A stretch of DNA of 64,000 bases from Siphonodentalium dalli. Lineage: Eukaryota > Mollusca > Scaphopoda > Gadilida > Siphonodentaliidae. The translations under genes and the position numbers were made by a program. The stretch's first letter is position 1. Each line of letters opens with the position of its first letter. Below are positions 12,766-22,393 of the stretch, piece by piece. The notes beneath the pieces were generated by a model. It made no database searches, was not told the DNA's origin, and saw only the letters and a program-made list of their open reading frames with translations. The DNA is taken from the NCBI GenBank assembly GCA_032622095.1, contig CP136062.1, positions 163,798,875 through 163,862,874 on the forward strand. Direction: 5' to 3'.

Positions 12766-13203
12766 TCATGGAAATGAGTACATCGCACATGACAAGATGA
12801 AATGAAATGAAAATGATCTTATTTTTTTTTTAAGTCTTTGCTTTCTTCTTTTTCCTTCGGTTTGATGTTGCTGTTTCTGTTGTTGTATCTGAATCGGAAG
12901 CGATGGCCATGGCTTGTTCTTTTTTTTGTAACTAGTAACTTCATTTTCTTTCTTTATATCTGCCATCTCCTCCCGAGCTTCCCGAATGGCTTCGTCCATC
13001 GGTGAGTAGGTGGATCTACCACTGCTGTTGTTGTTGTTGGTGCTGGTGGAGATGGAGGACACCGGGATGTGTTGGTACTCCGGTGTCCTTGGTGGAAGCG
13101 TGTCCATGCAGTCAGCGGCAGGAACATCGGGGGTGGTGTCCGCGTCCCTGTATCCGCTGACGTCGGCTACGATAATAGCAGGTCGTCCAAGGTTAGCTCC
13201 CAA
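12766..13203 (-). CDS. Unrecognised low-complexity basic protein, left arm
   Basis: 145 residues. The order is a non-repetitive N-terminus, TPEYQHIPVSSIS, an Asn/Ser run, STYSPMDEAIREAREEM, a Lys-rich stretch, PWPSLPIQIQQQKQQHQ and a basic EGKRRKQRLKKK tail. The middle and C-terminus match the right-arm ORF nearly residue for residue, so the frame is conserved between the two arms. No known domain is recognised. The start Met is simply the first in frame and may not be real; the ORF may be the C-terminal exon of something larger. A nuclear or nucleic-acid-binding role is possible from the basic tail but is only a guess. Confidence 0.45.
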   Translation of the reverse strand: MGANLGRPAIIVADVSGYRDADTTPDVPAADCMDTLPPRTPEYQHIPVSSISTSTNNNNSSGRSTYSPMDEAIREAREEMADIKKENEVTSYKKKNKPWPSLPIQIQQQKQQHQTEGKRRKQRLKKKIRSFSFHFILSCAMYSFP

Positions 13204-13221
13204 ATAATAGCCTGCCCGGTT

Positions 13222-13262
13222 ATTGGCGTGACAACTCGGCGGATTATGGGTTCTTTAATCCC
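13222..13262. other. Hairpin at the centre of the palindromic unit
   Basis: AACTCGGCGG pairs with CCGCCGAGTT, with an inner ATTA/TAAT pair. It lies between the two divergent ORFs. Confidence 0.6.
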
Positions 13263-13371
13263 CGCCGAGTTGGTCACATCTTGTGGCCTGATACCGTCCC
13301 AAGCCCATGGGACAACACATCACAGGGGTACAGCTGCGATCGGAAAGAGGGGACGCTGATAGGAAGGACCG

Positions 13372-13860
13372 GTGGAGGCAGCGATCGAGAGACGCCCAGA
13401 TCCACCTCCCCACTCAGCCACTGAACACCCTTCATCTGCCGAGTCTGGAGACTCCAACATACAGCCGACTGATGTCATCCAGTTAGCTGCAGTAGAGTCT
13501 GTGATGGAGGTGGAATCGTCATTCATACCACAGATGCCGGAATATCATCACAACCCGGTGTCCTCCATCTCAATCACAAACAACAACAACAACAGCAGCG
13601 GCAGTTCCACCCATTCAGCGATGGACGAAGCCATTCGGGAAGCTCGAGAGGCAGTGCTAAAAGAACAAGTTGAAAAAACAATCAAGCCATGGTCATCGCC
13701 TCCGATTCAGATACAACAACAGAAACAGCAGCAGCAACATCAAACCGAAGGAAAAAGAAGAAAGCCAAGACATAAAATAAATAAGATCATTTTCATCCAC
13801 GATTCACCAACTCATGTATTTCATATCATGTATTTAAATAAATTAAAAAGTGGGTTGTAG
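13372..13860 (+). CDS. Unrecognised low-complexity basic protein, right arm
   Basis: 162 residues, the homologue of the left-arm ORF, read in the opposite direction. After an N-terminus of its own come MPEYHHNPVSSIS, an Asn/Ser run, STHSAMDEAIREAREAV, PWSSPPIQIQQQKQQQQHQ and EGKRRKPRHK. The stop codon (13858-13860) directly abuts a stem-loop at 13861-13881, and AATAAA follows at 13911-13916. The frame is conserved against the left arm through the shared part while the N-termini differ. Function unknown. Confidence 0.45.
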   Translation: MEAAIERRPDPPPHSATEHPSSAESGDSNIQPTDVIQLAAVESVMEVESSFIPQMPEYHHNPVSSISITNNNNNSSGSSTHSAMDEAIREAREAVLKEQVEKTIKPWSSPPIQIQQQKQQQQHQTEGKRRKPRHKINKIIFIHDSPTHVFHIMYLNKLKSGL

Positions 13861-13881
13861 GGAAGGGGTTCCGCCCCTTCC
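13861..13881 (+). promoter_or_regulatory. 3' stem-loop, right arm
   Basis: GGAAGGGG pairs with CCCCTTCC around TTCCG, immediately after the stop codon of the right-arm ORF. Confidence 0.6.
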
Positions 13882-13910
13882 AAATACTCCCGGGTTGAAT
13901 CCCAAACCCC

Positions 13911-13916
13911 AATAAA
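13911..13916 (+). promoter_or_regulatory. Polyadenylation signal AATAAA, right arm
   Basis: Followed by an A-rich run. The mirror signal on the minus strand lies at 12679-12684, at the equivalent place in the left arm. Confidence 0.5.
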
Positions 13917-14034
13917 ACAAAACAAAAACAACTTTTGACACACACAAAAACACCACTGTAGTAACGCTACAGATAGAAATGTACGTTTCATTTTAGAGGT
14001 GAAGGAAATGTCCTATCGGCCCTTCAACCATCAC

Positions 14035-14955
14035 AGGCTCTCCTCTCTCTCTCTCTCACTCTCTCTGTCTCTCCCGTTTTCTCTCCCGTTCTTTCATTAG
14101 TCCCTGATAGTTCAGAGTGGTTCAAATCCTGGAATCGAATCCGGGTTATTCTCGATTGATAATCTTGGATTCTGGTCATCTGAATTGTCAAGGTACTTAT
14201 TGTTGAGTCATAGCATATAACATATTGTGGGGATGACCTCGTTGCTCTCTGTTCCTATCCTCTCTCTTGCGCTCTCTGTCTCTCTTTCTCCCCTCTATAT
14301 CTCTCTCGTTCTTTCGTTAGTCCATGATCGCTGAGAGTGCAGATGTACATACAGATCGACTGGATCAGTTCGGGAATCGAATCCGGGTTATTTGATGTTA
14401 CCTATTTGAAACTCATCTAAGGACACTGGTCAGTGTTTATTAATTAGTTTGTTGCGTAATTGAGAGCTATGAGATAAAGGGATTAAGGTGTCTGGACCTT
14501 ATATAAACACATACCAATAAACAATGACTCTATCTCGGTCTCTGTCCCTATCTCTCCCACTTTCTCTCTCTCTCTCTCTTCCTCTCCCATTGTCTCTTCC
14601 TCGCACCTTTCTCGTTCTTTCATCATCCCCTGATCGGTCAGAGCGCAGATGTACGTACAACTCGCATGGGTTCGTGTTATTCTCGATTAACTATTTGAAA
14701 ATCGGGTCATCTAAGGACACTGATCAGTGTGAACTAATTAGTTTGTCTCGTAATTGAGAGCTGTGAGATAAATGGATTAATATGTCTGGGTCTTGTATAA
14801 ACACCTATTAATACACACCGAGTCTGCGTGTGTCATGCCTGCATATACACCATCTCTATCTCTCTCCCACCTCTATCTCTCTCCTTCATTAGTCCCTGAT
14901 CGTTCAGAGTGCAGATGTACACACATATCGATATGGTTCAAATCCGGAAATACGT
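14035..14955 (+). repeat. CT-rich tandem units of about 230-310 bp
   Basis: Four units each start with a CTCTCT run (near 14040, 14260, 14540, 14860). CGTTCTTTC, TTAGTCCCTGAT, TCAGAGTGCAGATGTAC, a GAATCGAATCC phrase and GGACACTGGTCAGTG follow. GGTTCAAATCC, which fits a tRNA-type B box, occurs near 14112 and 14936, but no A box at the right spacing was seen. Confidence 0.75.
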
Positions 14956-17295
14956 GAGTCATATCCAGATGCAGGAGGCCCAGATATGTCCCAGCATCCA
15001 TATAATATTCCCAGATCCAAAGATTTAGGCACATACCCATTTTCTATGATGTGTCCATGAAATGGTCAACTACCCCAATGGTGAGTCATGTCCAGATGCA
15101 GGACAGTCCAGATGTGTCCCAACATCCATATTATATGCCAGAATCCAACGATATAAGCACATTACAATTTTATATGATGGACCCTTAAAATGTGAATCCC
15201 CAAATTTGAGCCCGTGCAATGAAAACCTATGGCAACTCTACATTAGTCATGTCCAGATGCAGGAAGGTCCAGATATGTCCCAATATCCATATTATAAGCC
15301 AGAATCCAACGATATAGGCACATGCCCATTTTCTATGATGGACCCTTAAAATGGTGAATCCCAAATTGAGCCCGTGCAATGAAAACCTATGGCAACTCTA
15401 CATTAGTCATGTCCAGATGCAGGATGGTCCAGATATGTCCCAATATGCATATTATAAGCCAGAATCCTAAGATATAGGCACATAACAATTTTCGATGATG
15501 CACCCTTACAATGGAGAACCCCAAATTTGAGTCCGTGCAGTGAAAACATATGTCAGCTATACATGAGTCACGTCCAGATGCAGGAAGGTCCAAATTTGTC
15601 CCAATATCCATATTTTATGCCCAGAATCCAAAGATACAGGCACATATCAATGTTCAATGACGGGCTCTTAAAATGGTGAACCCCCAAATTTGAACCCCTG
15701 AAATTTAAACCTAAGAAATCTATACGTGAGTCAATGCCCAGATGCAAGCCGGTCCCGATATGTCCCAACATCCATGTTATATGCCAGAATCCAACGATAT
15801 AGGCGCATACCCATTTCTATGATTGGCGCTTAAAATGGTGAACCCCAAATTTGAGCCCGTGCAGTGAAAACCTGTGTCAACTATACCTGAGTCAAGACCA
15901 GATGCAGAATGGTCCAGATATGTCCCAATATCCATATTTTATATTCAGAATCCAAATATATAGGCACATACAAAATTTCCATGATGGGCTCTTAAAATGG
16001 TGAACCCCAAAATTTGAGCCCTTGCAGTTTAAACCTAAGTAAACTATACGTGAGTCATTCCCTGATGCAGGACGGTCCAGATGTGTCCCAACATCCATAT
16101 TATATGCCAGAATTCAACGTTATAGGCACATACTCATTTTTTATGATGGGCCCTTACAATGGAGAACCACAAATTTGAGCCCGTGCAGTGAAAACATATG
16201 TCATCTATTCCTGAGTCCTATCCAGATACAGGAGGGTATATAAAGTCCCAATATCCTTAATATATGCCAGAATCTGACGATATTGGCACGTACCCATTTC
16301 TATGATGGGCCCTTAAAATGGTGAACTTCAAATTTGAGCCCGTGCAGTGAAAACCAGTGTCCGCTATACCTGAGTCATGTCCAGATTCAGGATGGTCCAG
16401 ATATGTCCCAATATCCATAATATATGCTAGAATCCAACGGTATAGGCACATACCCATTTTTTTATATGGGCCCTTAAAATGGCGAACCCCAAATTTTAGC
16501 CAGTGCAGTGAAAACATATGTCAGCTATACCTGAGTCATGTCCAGATACAGGAGGGTCCAGATATGACCCAACATCCATATTATATGCCAGAATCCAACG
16601 ATATTGGCGCATACCAATTTTTTTGATGGGTCCTTACAATGGAGAACCCCAAATTTGAGCCCATAGAGTGAAAACATATGTCAGCTATACCTGGGTCAAT
16701 ATAGATGCAGGATGGTCCAGATATGTCCCAATATCCATATTATATACCAGAATCCAACGATATAGGCGCATACCCATTTTTTATAATGGGCCCTTAAAAT
16801 GGCGAACCCCAAATTTGAGCCAGTGCAGTGAAAACATATGTCAGCTATACCTGAGTCAAGTCCATATACAGGAGGGTCCAGATATGTCCCAACATCCATA
16901 TTTTATGCCCAGAATCCAAAGATATAGACACATGACAATTTTCTTTGATGGGCCCTTAAAATGGTGAACTTCAAATTTGAGCCTGTGCAGTTTAAACCTA
17001 AGAAAACTATACATGAGTCATGTCCAGATGCAGGACGGTCCAGATTTGTCCCAATATCCATATTATATGCCAGAATCCAAAGATATGGGCACATAACAAT
17101 TTTCTACGATGGGCCCTTAAAATGTGAATCCCCAAATTTGAGGCAGCGCAGTGAAAACCTATGTCATCTATACCCGAGTCATGCCCAGATACAGGAGGGT
17201 CGAGATATGTCCCAATATCCATAATATATGCCAGAATCCAACTGTTTAGACACATACCCTTTTCTATGATGGATCCTTAAAATGGTGAACCCTGT
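14956..17295 (-). repeat. ~160-bp satellite, minus-oriented block (about 15 units)
   Basis: Landmark words GTCCAGAT, CCAGAATCCAACGATATAGG and CCAAATTTGAGCCCGTGCAG recur every ~160 bp. They are the reverse complement of the units at 17.3-28.0 kb. Units diverge by point changes and small indels. Open frames repeat with the satellite and are not genes. Confidence 0.95.
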
Positions 17296-20200
17296 GTACA
17301 CTGCACAGGCTCAAATTTGGTGTTCACCATTTTAAGGGCCCATCATAAAAATGGGTAGGTGTCTAAATCTTTGGATTCTGTGAATATAATATGGATGTTG
17401 GGACATATCTGAACCCTTCTGCATCTGTACATGACGCCGATATAGTTGACTTATGTTTAAACTGCACGGGCTCAAATTTGGGGTTCACCATTTTAAGGGC
17501 CCATCGTATAAAATGGGTAGGTGTCTAAATCTTTGGATTCTGGCATACAATATATATGTTGGGACGTATCTGGACCGTCCTGCATATGTACATGACTCAG
17601 GTGTAGTTGACTCAGGTTTAAACCACATGGGCTCAAATTTGGGATTGAAAAATGTAAGAGCCCATCACAGAAGATGGACATGTGGCTATAGCTTTGGCTT
17701 CAGGACATATAATATGGATTTTGGGATATATATGGACCGTCCTGCATCTGCATATGACTCATATATAGTTGACTTAGGTTTAAACTGAACGGGTTCAAAT
17801 TTTGGTTCACCATTTTAAGGGCCCATCAAAGAAAATGGGTAGATCCCTAAATCTTTATATTCTGGGAATATAATATGGATGTTGGGACATATCTGGTCCG
17901 ACCTGCATCTTCTACATCACTCAACGTTTAAGGGCCCTTCACAGAAGATGAACATATAGCTTTAGATTCAGGGCATATAATATGTATTTTGAGATATATA
18001 TGGACTGACCTGCATCTGTAGATGTCTCATTTATAGTTGACTAAGGTTTAAACCGCACATGCTCAAATTTAATGTTCACAATTTTAATGGCCTATCAAAG
18101 AAATTGTGTATGTGCCTATATCTTTTGATTCTGGGATTATAGAGTGGATGTTGGGATATATTTGAACCCTACTGTATCTGTACATGACTCATATATAGTT
18201 GACTTAGGTTTTCACTGCACAGGCTCAAATTTGGGGTTCACCATTTTAAGGGTCCACCATAGAACATTTGTATGTGCCTATATCTTTGGATTCTGGGAAT
18301 ATAATATGGATGTTGGGACATATATGGACCGTCCTGAATCTGTACATGACTCATATATAGTTGATTTAGATTTAAACTGTACGCGCTCAAATTTGGGGTT
18401 CACAATTTTAAGGGCCCATCATATAACATAGTTATGTGCCTATATCTTTGGATTCGGGCATATAATAATGACGTTGGGACATATATGAACCGTCTTGCAT
18501 CTGAACATGACTCATATATAGTTGATTTAGGTTTAAACTACACAGGCTCAAATTTGGGGTTCACAATTTTAAGGGCCCACCATAGAACATTGTTATGTGC
18601 CTTTGGATTCTGGGAATATAATAATGATATGGATGTTTGGACGTACACGGACAGTCCAATGTCTGTATATGGCCCATATAAAGTTTATTTAGGTTTAAAC
18701 TGTACGGGCTAAAATTTGGGGTTCACAATTTTAAGGGCCCGTCATACAAAATGGGTAGGAGCCTAAATCTCTTGATTCTGGAAAACAATAATGATGTTGG
18801 GACATATATGGACCGTCATGCGTCTGTACATGTCTCATATAAAGTTGATTAGGTTGAAACTGTACGGGTTCAAATTTGGGGTTCACCATTTTAAGGGCCC
18901 ATCATAGAAAAGGGGTAGGAACCTAAATATTTGGATTCTGTGAATATAATAATGACGTTGTGACAAATATGGATCGTCCTTCATCTGTACATGACTCAGA
19001 TATAGTTGACTTAGGATTAAACTGCACGAGCTCGATTTTGGGGTTCACCATTTTAAGGGCCCATTATAGAAAAATGGGTAGGTGCCTAAATCTTTGGATT
19101 CTGAGAATATAATATGGATGTTGGGACGTATGTGGGCCGTCCTGCATCTGTACATGACTAATTTATAGTTGATTTAGGTTTTCACTGCACGGGCTCCAAT
19201 TTGGGGTTCACAATTTTAAGAGCCCATCATAGAAAATGGATCGGAGCCTAAATCTTTGGATTCTGGGAATATGATAATGACATTGGGACATATATGGATC
19301 GCCCTTCATCTGTACATGACTCAGATATAGTTTACTTAGGTTTAAACTGCACGAGCTTAAATTTTAGGTTCACAATTTTAAGGGCCCATCATAGAAAATA
19401 TGTAGGTGCCTAAATCTTTAAATTCTGGGGATATAATACGGATGTTGGGACGTATGTGGACCGTCCTGCATCAGTACATGACGACGATATAGTTGATATA
19501 GGTTTTCACTGCACGGGCTCCAATTTGGGGTTCACCATTTTAAGGGCCCATCATAGAAAATGGGTAGGACCATACACCTCTGTATTCTGGGAATATAATA
19601 ATGATGTTGGGACATATATGGACCGTCCTGCATATGTACATGACTCATAAATAGCTGACTTAGCTTTTCACTGCACGATCTCAAATTTGGGGATCACCAT
19701 TTCAAGGGCCCATCGTATAAAATGGGTAGGATCCTAATTCTCTGGATTCTGGGAATATAATAATGATGTTGGGATATAGCTTGACACTCTGCACATGTAC
19801 GTGACTTATATATAGTTGAATTAGGTTTAAAATGTTTATGTACCTATATCTTTGGATTCTGGCATATAATATGGATGTTGGGACATATGTGGACCGTCAT
19901 GCACCTGTACATGTCTCATATATAGTTGACTTAGGTATGAACTGCACAGGCTCAAATTTGGGGTTCACCATTTCAAGGGCCCATCATAGAACATTGTTAT
20001 GTGTCTATATCTTTGGATTCCGGAAATATAATGATGTTGGGACATATATGGACCGTCCCGCATCTTTACATGACTCATGTATAGTTGATTTAGGTTTAAA
20101 CTGAACAGGCTCAAATTTGGGGTTCACCATTTTGAGGGCCCATCATAGAAAAGGGTTAGGAGCCTAAATCTTTGGATTCTGGGAATATGATAATGATGTT

Positions 20201-21467
20201 GGGACATATATGGACCATGCTGCTTCTGTACAAGATTCATAAATAGTTGAATTATGTTTAAACTGCACAGGTTCAAATTTGGTGTTCACGATTTTAAGGG
20301 CCCATCATAGAAAAGGATCAGGGCCTAAATCTCTGGATTCTTGGAATATAATAATGATGTTGGGACATATATGAACCGTGCTTCATCTGTACATGACTAA
20401 GAAATAGTATACTTTGGTTTAAACTGCACGGGTTCAAATTTGAGGCTCACCATTTTAAGGGCCCATCATAGAAATTGGGTAGGAGCCTAAATCTTTGGAT
20501 TCTGTGAATATAATAAGGATGTGTTGGGACGTATGTGGACAATCCTTCATCTGTACATGACTCAGATATAGTTGACTTAGGTTTAAACTGCACCGGCTCA
20601 ATTTTCGGGTTTACCATATTAAGGGCTCATTATAGAAAATGGGTAGGTGCCTATATCTGAGAATTCTGAGAATATAATATGGATGTTGAGACGTATGTGG
20701 ACCGTCCTGCGTCTGTACATGACTAATATATAGTTGATTTAGGTTTTCACTGCACAGGCTCCAATTTGTTGTTCACCATTATAAGGGTCCATCATAGAAA
20801 ATGGGTAGGAGTATAAACCTCTGGATTCTGGGTCTATAATAATGACGTTAGGACTTATATGGACCGTCCTGCATCTGTACATGACTCAGAAATAGTTGAC
20901 TTTTAAGGGCCCATCATAGAACAGTGTTATGTGCCTATATCTCTGAATTCTGGGAATACAATATGGATGTTGGGACGTATATGGACCATGCTGTGTCTGT
21001 ATATGGCTCATATATAGTTGATTTATGTTTAAGCTGTACGGGCTCAAATTTGGGGTTCACTATTTTAAAGGCCCATCATATAAAATGGGTAGGAGCCTAA
21101 ATCTCTGGATTCTGGGACTATAATAATGATGTTGGGACACATGTTGGGACCGTGCTGCATCTGTACATGACTCATAAATAGTTGACTTAGGTTCAAACTT
21201 CACGGGCTCAAATTGGTGGTTCACCATTTTAAATTTTAAGGGCCCATTATATAAAAGGGGTTAGAGCCTAAATCTTTGGATTCTGTGAATATAGTAAGGA
21301 TGTTGGGACGAATGTGGACCGACCTGCATCTGTACATGACACCGATATAGTTGATGTAGGTTTTCACTGTACGGGCTCCAATTTGGGGTTCACCATTTTA
21401 CGGGCCCATCATAGAAAAAGGGTAGGGGTATACACCTCTGGATTCTGGGAATATAATAATGATGTTG

Positions 21468-22393
21468 CAGTCCTTCGATTTTGAGGCGCGCAATTGCGCT
21501 TGCACGCCTTGGCGCATGCGGATCTAAAAACCAGAGAGTTATTAAATGCGCACGCCGAAAATTTTAAATCCGCGCGTCGGAATTTGCAGCCAGTGAACGA
21601 GATTTTAACAAACAGCACATCAATGGTTAAACGCCGACAAGACTATTCACTGTGTATCTTTCTCAGTAGCGATGACGTTGATTACGATCATAATAACAAA
21701 GATCAAAGCGGCCGCCGGCGTCTTTCTCACTCAATGATTGGGGTACTCCTCGTCACAACTGCTGCACGTGCGAGTTCCCGCAAAAAACAGTGTCAATTCT
21801 TTGGCAGCCTCGTTTGATGTTTCGGCATGCGGGATTCGCCGATTCATTTGAATATTATTGCCATAGATTAGGTTTTAAGTTTAACTATACTTCGAAGCTA
21901 TACTTCGAAGCCAGTATCTCTCGACTCGGAGAGAGCGAAAAATGGACATTGGGGCCTCCTCAATTACCGACTCTATCAAAACGAAAGAGAGCCCCGGTTG
22001 ATTCGTCGGATTCCGGTGAATTTGATTGCGGTAACGATTCCACTTCCGAGTTTGAAGTTTTAAGCGACTGCGAGTCTGGTGAGCATGCGCTCTCAGACGC
22101 GGAAGTGGACTCATTACCGTGATTAGATTCACCTGGGTTGCCAGATAATCGGATTATTGGACTAGATATTGTACTACAATATAAACATATGTTTTTATTT
22201 CTGTTTTCACTTCAAGTTGCCAAAGGCACACTTGGAATTACACGTGTGTATCATTATAATTGTGTTTGTCTTTATTCAGTAATCATTTCATCCATGTTAA
22301 TTTAAATTGTGCTCCCGCAAAAAAGGCGCGTGCAAATTCCAAAAGCTCCGAGCGATATATCGCGCACCTACGTTTTCCAAATTCGAAGGACTG
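21468..22393. mobile_element. 926-bp DNA transposon in the satellite, 6-bp target duplication
   Basis: Starts CAGTCCTTCGATTTTGAG and ends, read on the minus strand, CAGTCCTTCGAATTTGG, so the terminal inverted repeats are about 17 bp with GCACGC-type words just inside. ATGTTG flanks both sides (21462-21467 and 22394-22399), and the uninterrupted satellite reads AATGATGTTGGGACAT. GC content is clearly higher than in the satellite. A 6-bp duplication with CAG...CTG ends could fit a hAT-, Dada- or other-type element; no transposase core is seen. Confidence 0.88.
21790..22122 (+). CDS. Possible transposon-encoded ORF with acidic C-terminus
   Basis: 110 residues in the inserted element. The first half (FRHAGFADSFEYYCHRLG) is unremarkable. 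The second half is rich in Ser, Asp and Glu (SDSGEFDCGNDSTSEFEVL, DCESGEHALSDAEVDSLP). It overlaps another frame at 21494-21817. Acidic Ser/Asp tracts occur in the N-termini of some DDE transposases, but no catalytic motif follows. It may be a relic or a chance frame. Confidence 0.3.
   Translation: MSILWQPRLMFRHAGFADSFEYYCHRLGFKFNYTSKLYFEASISRLGESEKWTLGPPQLPTLSKRKRAPVDSSDSGEFDCGNDSTSEFEVLSDCESGEHALSDAEVDSLP

Larger units (their letters stand above)
12667..13917. mobile_element. Palindromic unit with two divergent homologous ORFs
   Basis: Two arms (about 12671-13085 and 13530-13917) are inverted copies around a ~440-bp centre. In each arm, reading outward, there is a small ORF with a shared C-terminal half, a stop, a GC-rich stem-loop, an AATAAA signal and then the arm end. 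Outer ends read TTTTATTGGG on the left and, on the minus strand, TTTTATTGGGG on the right. The arms look like two head-to-head copies of the 3' part of one transcribed gene or element. I do not recognise the family and see no convincing target duplication. Confidence 0.75.

Noticed and set aside
14524-14757. 77-residue Ser/Leu-rich open frame
   Set aside because: The first half is a translated CT microsatellite.
14100-14950. tRNA gene or tRNA-derived SINE, from GGTTCAAATCC words
   Set aside because: A B-box-like word alone, with no A box or cloverleaf; the words recur with the CT-rich unit.
17288-17330. CRISPR or integron-like array in the satellite region
   Set aside because: Units are contiguous without unique spacers, are ~160 bp long, and the context is a eukaryotic genome.
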